A stretch of DNA of 64,000 bases, from the NCBI GenBank assembly GCA_017302615.1, contig JAFLDB010000001.1:392897-456896 (forward strand), given 5' to 3'. The stretch is from Sphingomonadales bacterium. Its GTDB lineage: Bacteria > Pseudomonadota > Alphaproteobacteria > Sphingomonadales > Sphingomonadaceae. Below are positions 29,893 to 38,796 of the stretch, in pieces. The stretch's first letter is position 1. The number at the start of each line of letters is the position of its first letter. Under the pieces are notes generated by a model. The model was not told the origin of the DNA. It saw nothing but the letters and a program-made list of their open reading frames with translations, and made no database searches. The position numbers were made by a program, and so were the translations under genes.

Positions 29893-31572
29893 ATGACCAT
29901 GCTCAAGAACCCGGGCGTCAAGTACCGCCCCTTCCCGCCGATCAACCTGCCCGATCGCCAGTGGCCCAGCCGCCAGATCACCAAGGCCCCGCGCTGGCTT
30001 TCCACCGACCTGCGCGATGGCAACCAGGCGCTGATCGATCCGATGGGCGCGGAAAAGAAGATGCGGTTCTTCGATCTGCTGCTGAAAGTCGGCTGCAAGG
30101 AGATCGAGGTCGGCTTTCCGGCTTCGGGCGCGACCGATTTCGATTTCATCAGCGGGCTGGTGCGCGGCGACAAGATCCCGGAGGACGTTGCCGTCCAGGT
30201 CCTCACCCAGTCGCGCCGCGATCTGATCGAGACCAGCTTTGCCAGCCTGGAAGGCGCGAAGACGGCGATCGTCCACCTCTATAACGCCGTATCGCCGGTG
30301 TGGCGCAAGGTCGTGTTCGGCATGACCAAGGACGAGATCAAGCAGATCGCGATCGAGGGCGCCAAGGTGCTGCGCGATCAGGCGGCCAAGTATCACGGCA
30401 CCGACTGGGTGTTTGAATACAGCCCGGAAACCTTCTCGACCGCCGAAGTCGAATACTCGGTAGAGGTCTGCGCCGCCGTGATGGACGTGCTGCAGCCGAC
30501 GCCGGAAAAGCCGATCATCTTCAATCTGCCCGCCACGGTCGAATGCGCGACGCCCAACGTCTATGCCGATCAGGTCGAGCTGTTCGGGCGGTTGATCCCC
30601 AACCGCGACAGCGTGGTGATCTCGCTCCACACCCATAACGACCGCGGCACCGGCATTGCCGCGGCCGAACTCGGCCTGATGGCCGGCGGCGACCGGGTGG
30701 AAGGCTGCCTGTTCGGCAATGGCGAGCGCACCGGCAACTGCGATCTCGTGACCGTCGCTCTCAACATGTATACGCAGGGCGTTGATCCGGAACTGGATTT
30801 CTCGAACATCGACGAGATCGCCAAGACGGTGGAATACTGCAACCAGCTGCCGATCCACCCGCGCCACCCCTATGTCGGCGAACTGGTCTACACCTCGTTT
30901 TCGGGCAGCCACCAGGACGCGATCAAGAAGGGCTTCGCCGCGCGCGAGAAGCAGAACGACGAGCTTTGGGAAATGCCCTATCTGCCGATCGATCCGGCCG
31001 ACCTCGGCCGCGATTACGAGGCGGTGATCCGGGTCAATTCCCAGTCCGGCAAGGGCGGTTTCGCCTGGGTGCTGGAACAGGACCAGGGCCTGAAACTGCC
31101 CAAGAAGATGCAGGCGCACTTCTCCAAGCACGTTCAGGAACTGGCCGACGAAGTCGGCCGCGAACTGTTTGCCGAGGATATCTGGACCGTGTTCCAGAAG
31201 ACCTATCACCTCAACACCCCGCAGCATTTCCAGCTGCTGGACTATGAGGAAACCCGCGCCGCCGACGGCACCCGCCTGTTCGCCGGCAAGATCGCGGTGG
31301 ACGATCAGGAACAGTCCGTCTCCGGGCGCGGCAACGGCCTGATCAGCTCGGTCGTGGCAACGATCGGTGAAACCTTCGGCGTGGCGCTGGAAGTGCGGGA
31401 CTATGCCGAGCACGCCATGACCGCCGGGTCGGACGCGCGCGCGGCGGCCTATGTCGAATGCACCGGCCCCGACGGCAAGACCGTGTGGGGCGTGGGCATC
31501 GACGAGGACGTGGCCACGGCCTCGGTCCGCGCAGTGCTGAGCGCCGCCAACGCGGCGGCTGCCAAGGCCTAG
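29893..31572 (+). CDS. leuA: 2-isopropylmalate synthase (LeuA2 type)
   Basis: A 559-residue enzyme condensing acetyl-CoA with 2-oxoisovalerate, the committed step to leucine. The catalytic barrel starts with APRWLSTDLRDGNQAL (metal-binding Asp) and contains SLHTHNDRGTGIAAAELG and GCLFGNGERTGNCDLVT. The C-terminal regulatory domain (from about residue 430) should bind leucine. The length and the N-terminal YRPFPPINLPDRQWP mark the fungal-like LeuA2 group. ATG 29899 is an alternative start. Its stop interlocks with that of the zinc-ADH gene (CTAG, 31569-31572). Confidence 0.97.
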   Translation: MTMLKNPGVKYRPFPPINLPDRQWPSRQITKAPRWLSTDLRDGNQALIDPMGAEKKMRFFDLLLKVGCKEIEVGFPASGATDFDFISGLVRGDKIPEDVAVQVLTQSRRDLIETSFASLEGAKTAIVHLYNAVSPVWRKVVFGMTKDEIKQIAIEGAKVLRDQAAKYHGTDWVFEYSPETFSTAEVEYSVEVCAAVMDVLQPTPEKPIIFNLPATVECATPNVYADQVELFGRLIPNRDSVVISLHTHNDRGTGIAAAELGLMAGGDRVEGCLFGNGERTGNCDLVTVALNMYTQGVDPELDFSNIDEIAKTVEYCNQLPIHPRHPYVGELVYTSFSGSHQDAIKKGFAAREKQNDELWEMPYLPIDPADLGRDYEAVIRVNSQSGKGGFAWVLEQDQGLKLPKKMQAHFSKHVQELADEVGRELFAEDIWTVFQKTYHLNTPQHFQLLDYEETRAADGTRLFAGKIAVDDQEQSVSGRGNGLISSVVATIGETFGVALEVRDYAEHAMTAGSDARAAAYVECTGPDGKTVWGVGIDEDVATASVRAVLSAANAAAAKA

Positions 31573-32609
31573 TCCGGCGTCAGCACCATCTTGAGCGCCC
31601 CGGCCTCGCGCGCCTCGAACAGACGGTAGGCCTCAGCCCCCTCGCTCAGCGGCAGGCGGTGGCTGACGTACTTTTCGGGGCGCAAGCGGCCCGACTGGAC
31701 CAGCGGGAACAGCGCCGGCAGCTCTTCCGGGACCGAGCAGGTGCCGACCCGGAAGGTCAGACCGGCGGCAAAGGCGCGTTCCAGCGGGAAGGCAAAGCGG
31801 CGGCTCTGCTGGACTCCGATCACCGACACGGTACCGCGCGGACGGACCAGCCGCAGGGCGAAGTCGACGGTCGCATCGCTGCCAACCACTTCGACCGCGC
31901 AATCGAGCTTGCGGCCTTTGGTGTCCTGCTTGATCCGCTCCAGCGCTTCGTCCGGGTGGAGCGCGATGGCGCCCGATGCCTCGGCCAGCGCGCGGCGTTC
32001 CGGGATGGGATCGATCGCGTAGACCACATGCGCGCCCATCACGAAGGCGCTGTCCACCGCCATCAGCCCGATCGGGCCAAGCCCGATCACCGCGACGCTG
32101 GATCCGGGCCGGATATCGGCATTGCGCGCCCCGAACCAGGCGGTGGCCAGCGCATCGGTCATCATCAGCGCCTGGTCCATGGTGACGCCATCGGGCACCG
32201 GCACAGCGTTCATGTCGGCGGCGGGCACCCGCACGGCTTCGGCCTGGGACCCCTGCAGCTTCGCCGACAGGCCATAGCAGCCGCTCTGCCCGTATTCGCA
32301 GGTATTGACCACGCCCGACAGGCAGGACCGGCACTGCCCGCAGCCGACTGCGGCGGGCAGCATCACCTTGTCACCCACTTTCAGCCGCTGGACGGCACGG
32401 CCGACCTCGACCACTTCGCCCACCGCCTCGTGCCCGACGCAGAACCCGGTGTCCTCGGAAAAGCCGTGGCCGTGGTAGATGTGCAGGTCCGATCCGCAGA
32501 TCGAGCAAGCGGTGACCTTGACCACCGCGTCCCGGTCGGACTGCGGGGTGGGATCGTCCATCGTTTCATAGCGCACATCGCGCGCGCCGTAATACCGCAG
32601 GGCCTTCAT
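31569..32609 (-). CDS. Zinc-dependent alcohol dehydrogenase (MDR family)
   Basis: A 346-residue medium-chain dehydrogenase. Catalytic zinc ligands are in TACSICGSDLHIYHGHGF and GHEAVGEVV; structural zinc cysteines are in GCGQCRSCLSGVVNTC. The Rossmann motif is AVIGLGPIGLMAV and NAD preference is suggested by YAIDPIPERRALA. The start is ATG 32609 after AAGGA. It is the third gene of the acyl-CoA dehydrogenase operon, 13 bases after the SDR gene. Confidence 0.93.
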   Translation of the reverse strand: MKALRYYGARDVRYETMDDPTPQSDRDAVVKVTACSICGSDLHIYHGHGFSEDTGFCVGHEAVGEVVEVGRAVQRLKVGDKVMLPAAVGCGQCRSCLSGVVNTCEYGQSGCYGLSAKLQGSQAEAVRVPAADMNAVPVPDGVTMDQALMMTDALATAWFGARNADIRPGSSVAVIGLGPIGLMAVDSAFVMGAHVVYAIDPIPERRALAEASGAIALHPDEALERIKQDTKGRKLDCAVEVVGSDATVDFALRLVRPRGTVSVIGVQQSRRFAFPLERAFAAGLTFRVGTCSVPEELPALFPLVQSGRLRPEKYVSHRLPLSEGAEAYRLFEAREAGALKMVLTPD

Positions 32610-32622
32610 CGCCGGTCCTTCC

Positions 32623-33402
32623 TCAATAGATCGTGTAGCCGCCGTCGATGACGATCGAATCGCCGGTGTGGTGCCGCGCGCCGCGGCTGGCGAGGTAGAC
32701 TGCGATGGCGGCAAAGTCCGATCCGTCCAGCCAGTCGCCGGTCGGCACCCGGCCGATCACCGCCTGGTTGAACTTGTCCCAGCTCTGCAGCCGCTCGGTC
32801 AGGCCGGAACGGGTCCACCCGGGCAGGACGCTGTTGGCGGTGATGCCATAGCGCGCCAGTTCCACCGCCATGCCCCGCACCATCGCGCAGACCGCGCCCT
32901 TGGTGGCGCCGTAATGCTCGTTGCGGGCCGCGCCATGGATCGCCGAGGTCGAGGAGATCGCCACCAGCGAGCCGCCACTGTCGCCCGCCTCGTGCCGCGC
33001 GATCATGTGCCGCGCCGCTTCGCGCAAGGTGAACAGCACGCCGTGGACGTTGATCGCCTCGATCCGCTGGAGATCCTCCTGCGAGATATCGAACAGGCTG
33101 CTGCGCGGGATCGAGATCCCGGCATTGGCGATCGCCTGGTCGAGCCGCCCGAACTCCGCGACGATTTCGGCAATCCCCGCCGCCACCGCCGCTTCATCGG
33201 AAACGTCCACCTGCGCCTCGCGCACTTCGCCGCCGTGGCTGCGCAGGCGCTCGGCCGCTTCGGCATTGCGCGCGGCATTGGTGCCCCAGATGACCACGCT
33301 GGCGCCGTGCTGAGCCAGCCCTTCGGCCATGCCGAGGCCAATGCCGCTGTTGCCGCCGGTGACTAGAGCCACCTTGCCGGTCAAATCGAACAGGGAAGCC
33401 AT
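32623..33402 (-). CDS. Short-chain dehydrogenase/reductase
   Basis: A 259-residue classical SDR. TGGNSGIGLGMAEGLA is the cofactor glycine motif, NAGIS the central NAG motif, and AISSTSAIHGAARNEHYGATKG holds the catalytic Ser, Tyr and Lys. It oxidises or reduces an unidentified alcohol/ketone. It is 7 bases after the acyl-CoA dehydrogenase gene and 13 bases before the zinc-ADH gene, so all three should be transcribed from the promoter with the palindrome at 34665. Confidence 0.93.
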   Translation of the reverse strand: MASLFDLTGKVALVTGGNSGIGLGMAEGLAQHGASVVIWGTNAARNAEAAERLRSHGGEVREAQVDVSDEAAVAAGIAEIVAEFGRLDQAIANAGISIPRSSLFDISQEDLQRIEAINVHGVLFTLREAARHMIARHEAGDSGGSLVAISSTSAIHGAARNEHYGATKGAVCAMVRGMAVELARYGITANSVLPGWTRSGLTERLQSWDKFNQAVIGRVPTGDWLDGSDFAAIAVYLASRGARHHTGDSIVIDGGYTIY

Positions 33403-33409
33403 GGCAGCC

Positions 33410-34636
33410 CTACCGCTCGTTCATCGCGACATATTCCTTGATCTTCTGCTTGCCGAGCTGGCTCATGTGGACCTCGTCCGGGCCATCGGCGATGCGCACG
33501 AAGCGGTTGAGCGTGAAGAACCGGGCAATCGGCGTGTCATCCGAAACGCCCATGCCGCCATGCACCTGGATCGCGCGGTCGCAGACGGTCTGGGCCATCT
33601 GCGGGGCCACCACCTTGATCGCGGCGATCAGGTCCTTGGCGACCTTGTTGCCATAGCGGTCCATCGCGTCGGCCGCCTTCAGGGTCAGCAGTCGCGACAT
33701 CTCGACCTCGCAGAAGCTGCGCGCGACATCCTGGCGGATGCTCGATTGATCGGCCAGCTTCTTGCCGAAGGCCACGCGCTCGTCGGCGCGGCGGGCCATG
33801 ATTTCCAGCGCGCGCTGAGCCTGCCCGATCGAGCGCATGCAGTGATGGATCCGGCCCGGCCCAAGCCGCCCCTGCGCGATCTCGAACCCGCGCCCTTCGC
33901 CCAGGATCAGGTTCTCCTTGGGCACGCGGACATTTTCGAACCGCAGTTCGCACTCCCCGCCCGGCGAGTTGTGGCTGCCGAACACGGTCAGATGGCGCAC
34001 GATGGTGATCCCGGGGGTGTCCGGTTCAACCAGGATCTGCGAATGCTGGGCATGGCGCGGGGCGTTGAAATCGGTCTTGCCCATCACGATCCAGATCGTG
34101 CAGCGCGGATGCATCGCGTTGGAAATCCACCACTTGCGCCCATTCAGCACATAGTGATCGCCATCGGGGGTGATCGACAGTTCCAGATTGGTCGCGTCGG
34201 ACGAGGCCACCTGCGGCTCGGTCATGACATAGGCCGAGCGGATTTCCCCGGCCAGCAGCGGCTTCAGCCACCTTTCCTGCTGCTCAGGGCTGCCGAACTT
34301 GGCCAGCACTTCCATGTTGCCCGTATCGGGCGCCGAGCAATTGAACACCTGGCTGGCCCACGGCACCCGGCCCATCAGTTCGGCCAGCGGCGCATATTCC
34401 AGATTGGTCAGGCCGGGCGAGAACTCGCCATATTCGTGCGGCAGGAACAGGTTCCACAGGCCAAGCGCGCGGGCCTTGTCCTTCAGGGCTTCCATGCCCG
34501 GCCATTCCTGCCAGATGTTGGCCGGATCGGTGACGAAGTCGTGATAGGCCTGCTCGTTGGGATAGATGTGCTCGTCCATGAAGGCGCCGATCTGCGCCAG
34601 CAGAGCCTTGACCTTGTCGCTGTGCTCGAAATCCAT
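33410..34636 (-). CDS. Acyl-CoA dehydrogenase (ACAD10/11-like)
   Basis: A 408-residue flavin-dependent acyl-CoA dehydrogenase. [20 protein letters not shown] forms the FAD/substrate face; [20 protein letters not shown] and [14 protein letters not shown] at the C-terminus match the ACAD10/11-like group, whose base is the Glu in the last motif. The start is ATG 34636 ([13 protein letters not shown]) with GGAGAGG upstream; the longer open frame is not used. It leads an operon with an SDR and a zinc-ADH. The perfect palindrome at 34665-34680 lies 28 bases upstream. Confidence 0.93.
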   Translation of the reverse strand: MDFEHSDKVKALLAQIGAFMDEHIYPNEQAYHDFVTDPANIWQEWPGMEALKDKARALGLWNLFLPHEYGEFSPGLTNLEYAPLAELMGRVPWASQVFNCSAPDTGNMEVLAKFGSPEQQERWLKPLLAGEIRSAYVMTEPQVASSDATNLELSITPDGDHYVLNGRKWWISNAMHPRCTIWIVMGKTDFNAPRHAQHSQILVEPDTPGITIVRHLTVFGSHNSPGGECELRFENVRVPKENLILGEGRGFEIAQGRLGPGRIHHCMRSIGQAQRALEIMARRADERVAFGKKLADQSSIRQDVARSFCEVEMSRLLTLKAADAMDRYGNKVAKDLIAAIKVVAPQMAQTVCDRAIQVHGGMGVSDDTPIARFFTLNRFVRIADGPDEVHMSQLGKQKIKEYVAMNER

Positions 34637-34664
34637 CGTCCCAACCTCTCCGTTCGCAACTTTT

Positions 34665-34680
34665 TTAATCGCGCGATTAA
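34665..34680. promoter_or_regulatory. Perfect palindromic operator in a divergent promoter
   Basis: TTAATCGCGCGATTAA is a perfect 16-bp palindrome between the divergent acyl-CoA dehydrogenase and amidohydrolase genes. It is the best copy of the motif also seen at 3829-3846 and 62228-62245. It could control both operons at once. Confidence 0.75.
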
Positions 34681-34757
34681 TGATCGGGCGTTCGGCGCTT
34701 GTCAAACCGTCGCGGCAGCATAAGCTGATCGAAAGACAGAAAACCGGAGAGGCTGAA

Positions 34758-35798
34758 ATGAGCGAAGCGATCCTGGAACCCGATCTGCCAATCATCGATC
34801 CGCACCACCACCTGTGGGATCTGCGGCCGATGCTGGGGATGTTTCCCGATCCACCGCACCATTTCGTCGCCAACGTCTCGCTCTCGCCCTACTACACGTT
34901 CAACGAACTCCACGCCGATGCGACCAGCGGCCACAAAGTGATCGGCACGGTCTTCATGGAATGCGGCGCGTTCTACAACGCCGCCTATGGCGAGGAACGC
35001 AAGGTCCTGGGCGAGGTCGAATACGTCAACGGCGTCGCCGCGCAGAGCGCGTGCGGCCTCTATGGCTCGATCCGCCTGTGCGATACGATCATCGGTCATG
35101 CCGACCTGACGCTGGGCAGCCGGGCGGGCGAAGTGCTTGATGCGCTGGTGGCCGCCAGCCCGCGCTTCAAAGGCATCCGCCACGCCGCCGCCTGGGATGC
35201 CGATCCCGAAGTGCTCGGCCCTCCGTTCCACCATCCGGCCGGGCTCTATCGCGACGCCAAGTTCCGCGAAGGCTTTGCCGAACTCGGCAAGCGCGGGCTG
35301 ACGTTCGATGCCTGGCTGCTGGAGCCGCAACTGGGCGATCTGCTCGATCTGGCCCGCGCCTTCCCCGATCAGCCGATCTGCCTTGACCACTGCGGGACGC
35401 CGCTGGGCATGGGACCCTACCACGGCAAGCTGCACGAACGCTTCGATGCCTGGCGCGGCATGATCCACGAGATCGCCAAGTGCCCCAACGTCCACGTCAA
35501 GCTGGGCGGCCTTGCCATGTCCTTTGCCGGGATGCCCGATCACGGCCCCGCTGCGGGACTTTCGTCCGAGGTGCTGGCGGCCATGTGGCGGCCCTACATC
35601 GAAACCTGCATCGAAGCATTCGGTCCGGCACGCGGGATGTTCGAAAGCAATTACCCGGTCGACAAATGGGGCGCGAGCTATCCGGTGCTGTGGAACGCGT
35701 TCAAGCGGCTGACCCTGGGCGCTTCGGCCGACGAGAAGCGCGAACTCTATGCCGGAACCGCCGCGCGGTTCTATGGCATGGAACACCTGCTGGGCTGA
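34758..35798 (+). CDS. Amidohydrolase_2-family metal-dependent hydrolase
   Basis: A 346-residue TIM-barrel hydrolase. The N-terminal [12 protein letters not shown] carries the HxH metal motif, [12 protein letters not shown] a later metal His, and [12 protein letters not shown] the conserved Asp region. This is the group containing 2-pyrone-4,6-dicarboxylate lactonase and related ring-fission lactonases or decarboxylases; the substrate is not known. GGAGAGG precedes ATG 34758. It starts an operon with an iron-ADH, divergent from the acyl-CoA dehydrogenase operon. Confidence 0.9.
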   Translation: MSEAILEPDLPIIDPHHHLWDLRPMLGMFPDPPHHFVANVSLSPYYTFNELHADATSGHKVIGTVFMECGAFYNAAYGEERKVLGEVEYVNGVAAQSACGLYGSIRLCDTIIGHADLTLGSRAGEVLDALVAASPRFKGIRHAAAWDADPEVLGPPFHHPAGLYRDAKFREGFAELGKRGLTFDAWLLEPQLGDLLDLARAFPDQPICLDHCGTPLGMGPYHGKLHERFDAWRGMIHEIAKCPNVHVKLGGLAMSFAGMPDHGPAAGLSSEVLAAMWRPYIETCIEAFGPARGMFESNYPVDKWGASYPVLWNAFKRLTLGASADEKRELYAGTAARFYGMEHLLG

Positions 35799-35803
35799 TC
35801 CGC

Positions 35804-36955
35804 ATGGCCGCAATCCACCTGCCCCGCACGATCCGCATCGGCGGCGGCGCGCTGAACGAACTGCCCGAAGTGCTCAGCGCGGCGGGTCTGTCCCGCCCGC
35901 TGATCGTCACCGATGGCTGGATTGCCGGTTGCGGAATTCTGGAGCGGGTCGAGGCGCTGCTGGCCGGGGCCGGAATCGCCGCAAGGTCTTTCACCGGTGT
36001 GGTACCGGATCCGACGGTGGATTCGATCGAGGCTGGCTGCGCGTTCCTTGCGGAGAGCGAGCACGATTGCGTGATCGGCCTTGGTGGGGGCAGCCCGATC
36101 GACAGTGCCAAGATGATCGCGGTGAAAGGGGATCGGTCGATCCCCGCGCTGAAGGCCCCGCACCTTGAGGACGCGCCCGGCCTGCCGATCATTGCCGTGC
36201 CGACCACGGCCGGAACCGGCAGCGAGGCGACCCGCTTTACCATCATCACCGATACGGCGACGGACGAGAAGATGCTCTGCGCGGGCCTGGCCTATCTGCC
36301 GCAGATCGCCGTGGTCGATTTCGAGCTGACGCTGACCAAGCCCGCGCGGCTGACCGCCGATACCGGGATCGACAGCCTGGTCCATGCGGTGGAGGCCTAT
36401 GTCTCCAAGCGCGCCAATCCGTTTGCCGATTCAATGGCCTTGTCCGCCATGCGGCTGATCTGGCCGAACCTGCCGCGCGCCTGCGCCGATCCGCAGGACC
36501 GCGCCGCGCGCGAAGCGCTGATGCTGGGCGCGCTGCAGGGCGGGATCGCTTTCTCCAACAGCTCGGTCGCGCTGGTCCACGGGATGAGCCGGCCGGTCGG
36601 TGCGCATTTCCACGTCGCCCACGGCCTCTCCAACGCGATGCTGATGCCGCTGGTCACCCGGTGGAGCGCGCCGGCCGCCCTGCCCCGCTATGCCGACTGC
36701 GCCCGGGCGATCGGCGTGGCGGGCGATGGCGAAAGCGACCAGTCCGCTGTCGGCCGGCTGGTCGAGGCGCTGGAGCAGATCAACGCCGACCTCAAGGTTC
36801 CGACCCCGGCCGGCTACGGTATCGCCAAATCGCGCTGGGATGAGCTGATCCCGCTCATGGCCAGCCAGGCGCTGGCCAGCGGCAGCCCCGCCAACAACCC
36901 GCGCGTGCCGGAAGCGGCGGAGATCGAGGAGCTGTACCGCGCGGCCTGGGGGTGA
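35804..36955 (+). CDS. Iron-containing alcohol dehydrogenase (maleylacetate reductase-like)
   Basis: A 383-residue group III dehydrogenase. GLGGGSPIDSAKMIAV is the NAD-binding signature, VPTTAGTGSEATRF follows, and the metal site is in TGIDSLVHAVEAYVS and LVHGMSRPVGAHFHVAHG (the His residues). It could be a maleylacetate reductase or an aliphatic alcohol dehydrogenase. ATG 35804 is 5 bases after the amidohydrolase stop, so the genes are coupled. The downstream 255 bases hold repeats and no gene. Confidence 0.9.
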   Translation: MAAIHLPRTIRIGGGALNELPEVLSAAGLSRPLIVTDGWIAGCGILERVEALLAGAGIAARSFTGVVPDPTVDSIEAGCAFLAESEHDCVIGLGGGSPIDSAKMIAVKGDRSIPALKAPHLEDAPGLPIIAVPTTAGTGSEATRFTIITDTATDEKMLCAGLAYLPQIAVVDFELTLTKPARLTADTGIDSLVHAVEAYVSKRANPFADSMALSAMRLIWPNLPRACADPQDRAAREALMLGALQGGIAFSNSSVALVHGMSRPVGAHFHVAHGLSNAMLMPLVTRWSAPAALPRYADCARAIGVAGDGESDQSAVGRLVEALEQINADLKVPTPAGYGIAKSRWDELIPLMASQALASGSPANNPRVPEAAEIEELYRAAWG

Positions 36956-37050
36956 AGCGGGATTTTCCTACTTGGCCCGGAATCGCTAGATTGCGCGCCA
37001 TGACCTCCGCTTCAGCCCCTTTCGATAGCGCCTCGGCAGGATCCCGAAAG

Positions 37051-37100
37051 GTGACACAGGGTGACACCGGGTGACTCAAGGCGACACGAAGTGACGCAAG
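37051..37100. repeat. Five tandem copies of a 10-bp unit
   Basis: Successive blocks read GTGACACAGG, GTGACACCGG, GTGACTCAAG, GCGACACGAA and GTGACGCAAG, exactly 10 bases each, with G(T/C)GAC constant. GTTTTTT follows. A 25-codon open frame (37000-37074) runs into it but has no support. The rest of the 36956-37210 gap shows no gene. One copy per helical turn would place all units on one DNA face. Confidence 0.85.
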
Positions 37101-37181
37101 GTTTTTTCTTTCCCTGGACCCTGTCAGGTTTGTGAACTTCCGGCCACTCGACAGGCCTTTCCCGGTCCTGCTAAGGCCAGC

Positions 37182-37201
37182 TTAAACGACCATTTAAACG
37201 A
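37182..37201 (+). repeat. Direct repeat TTAAACGA before the nitronate monooxygenase gene
   Basis: TTAAACGA occurs at 37182-37189 and 37194-37201, a 12-base period, just before ATG 37211. The second copy overlaps the GAGG ribosome-binding site. It might be an activator or repressor site. Confidence 0.4.
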
Positions 37202-37210
37202 GGATTGCCG

Positions 37211-38191
37211 ATGCCCCTTCCCGCTCCGTTCGATCGCCTGCGCCTGCCCGTCATCGGTTCGCCCCTGTTCATCATTTCCGGGCCGGAACTGGTGATTGCG
37301 CAGTGCAAGGCCGGGGTGATCGGCAGCTTTCCGGCTCTGAACGCGCGGCCCTCGGGCGTGCTGGACGAGTGGCTGCACCAGATCACCGAGGAACTGGCCG
37401 CCCACAACCGCGACAATCCCGACCGTCCGGCCGCGCCGTTCGCGGTCAACCAGATCGTCCACAAGTCCAACAACCGGCTTGAGGAAGACATGGAGGTCTG
37501 CGCCAAGTGGCAAGTGCCGCTGACCATTACCTCGCTTGGCGCACGCGAAGACATCAACAATGCGGTCCACGCCTGGGGCGGGATCGTGCTGCATGACGTC
37601 ATCACCGATCGCTTTGCCCGCAAGGCGATCGAGAAGGGCGCCGACGGGCTGATCCCGGTGGCGGCCGGGGCCGGTGGCCATGCCGGCACGCTCTCCCCCT
37701 TCGCGCTGATGCAGGAAATCCGCGAATGGTTCGACGGGCTGGTCGCCCTGTCTGGCTCGATCGCCTGCGGTCGCTCGATCCTGGCAGCGCAAGCGATGGG
37801 GGCGGACTTTGCCTATATCGGGTCCCCGTGGATCGCCACCCAGGAAGCCCGCGCGGTGGAAGGGTACAAGTCCGCGATCGTCGAAGGCCGGGCCGATGAC
37901 ATTGTCTATTCCAACCTGTTCACCGGCGTGCACGGCAATTACCTGCGCCCCTCAATCGTCGCGGCGGGCCTCGATCCGGACAACCTTCCGGAAAGCGACC
38001 CGAGCAAGATGAACTTCGGTTCGGGCGGCAACACCGAAGCCAAGGCGTGGAAAGACATCTGGGGTTCGGGCCAGGGCATCGGCGCGGTCAAGGCCGTGGA
38101 ATCGGTGGCCGACCGGGTTGACCGGATGGAAGCGGAATACAACCAGGCCCGCGCGGAACTCGCCGCCAAGGCACGGATTGCGCTGGCTTAA
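37211..38191 (+). CDS. Nitronate monooxygenase family FMN protein
   Basis: A 326-residue TIM-barrel flavoprotein of the 2-nitropropane dioxygenase/FabK superfamily. GSPLFIISGPELVIAQCKAG is the N-terminal signature; GLIPVAAGAGGHAGTLSPFA holds the FMN-binding region with the catalytic His; and GSIACGRSILAAQAMGADFAY is the phosphate-binding part. Family members oxidise alkyl nitronates or reduce enoyl thioesters, so either role is possible. ATG 37211 follows GAGG. Its TAA overlaps the TAA of the convergent AHH gene (TTAA, 38188-38191). Confidence 0.9.
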   Translation: MPLPAPFDRLRLPVIGSPLFIISGPELVIAQCKAGVIGSFPALNARPSGVLDEWLHQITEELAAHNRDNPDRPAAPFAVNQIVHKSNNRLEEDMEVCAKWQVPLTITSLGAREDINNAVHAWGGIVLHDVITDRFARKAIEKGADGLIPVAAGAGGHAGTLSPFALMQEIREWFDGLVALSGSIACGRSILAAQAMGADFAYIGSPWIATQEARAVEGYKSAIVEGRADDIVYSNLFTGVHGNYLRPSIVAAGLDPDNLPESDPSKMNFGSGGNTEAKAWKDIWGSGQGIGAVKAVESVADRVDRMEAEYNQARAELAAKARIALA

Positions 38192-38739
38192 GTACCTTCA
38201 AGCTCGGTGGCCGGCCACAGCAGGTCGGCCATCGCGTCCAGTTCGGCAAAGTCGACGCCCTGCCCCAGCGGGTCGTTGCGGTTAAGCCGCAGGCGGCGCT
38301 GCTGATCGAGCAAACGGCGGCGCAACGCGCGCTGGAGCAGGGTCAGCCGTTCCAGCGCATCGTGCAGCGCCACTTCGGGTGCGCGCAAGCGGGTCGCGGC
38401 CCAGGTGCCCTCGATCTGGCCGACCCGCTCGATCACCATGGCGTTGTAATCGCGGTGCGGTCCGCGGTGCAGCGGCAGGCCGATCCGCACCACGGCATGA
38501 TCGTTGGCGGGAAGCAGCAGGCCGTTGTGGCGGAAATCGTCGAAGTTCAGTCGCTCCCGCCCCAGACTGCGCAGCAGCGGCTGAAAGCAGGGCTGGAAGA
38601 GGATTTGACGGGGCAGGATATGGTGGCGCTGCAACCCGGGATCGAACCCCGGCCAGCCGCGCCGGTTGACCACCCGGAACGACAGCGCCGAGCGCGGCGC
38701 GAAAGACGATGAACCAGAGACCGGACCGGCTTCAGCCAC
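38188..38739 (-). CDS. AHH-type (HNH-fold) putative nuclease
   Basis: A 183-residue protein. Near the N-terminus, FDPGLQRHHILPRQ (about residues 32-45) matches the AHH motif of a predicted HNH/ENDO VII-fold nuclease group, and a later FDDFRHNGLLLPAND and HRGPHRDYNAMV add His/Asn residues of the same kind. The C-terminal half is Leu/Arg-rich and helical. Known AHH domains occur as toxins in polymorphic toxin systems, but there they are C-terminal; here the domain is near the N-terminus of a free-standing protein. The start is GTG 38739. Confidence 0.75.
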   Translation of the reverse strand: MAEAGPVSGSSSFAPRSALSFRVVNRRGWPGFDPGLQRHHILPRQILFQPCFQPLLRSLGRERLNFDDFRHNGLLLPANDHAVVRIGLPLHRGPHRDYNAMVIERVGQIEGTWAATRLRAPEVALHDALERLTLLQRALRRRLLDQQRRLRLNRNDPLGQGVDFAELDAMADLLWPATELEGT

Positions 38740-38796
38740 GGGGCTTCCCGCCGGATCGAAAGGAGGAAAATGGGAAGCAGCCGGGCGACCGGCCCG

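Noticed and set aside
37000..37074. 25-codon frame MTSASAPFDSASAG... running into the tandem repeat
   Set aside because: No ribosome-binding site and the end is fixed by the repeat units; more likely non-coding.
36956..37210. Possible CRISPR-like array
   Set aside because: The repeat unit is 10 bases with no spacers and no cas genes are present; it is a simple tandem repeat.
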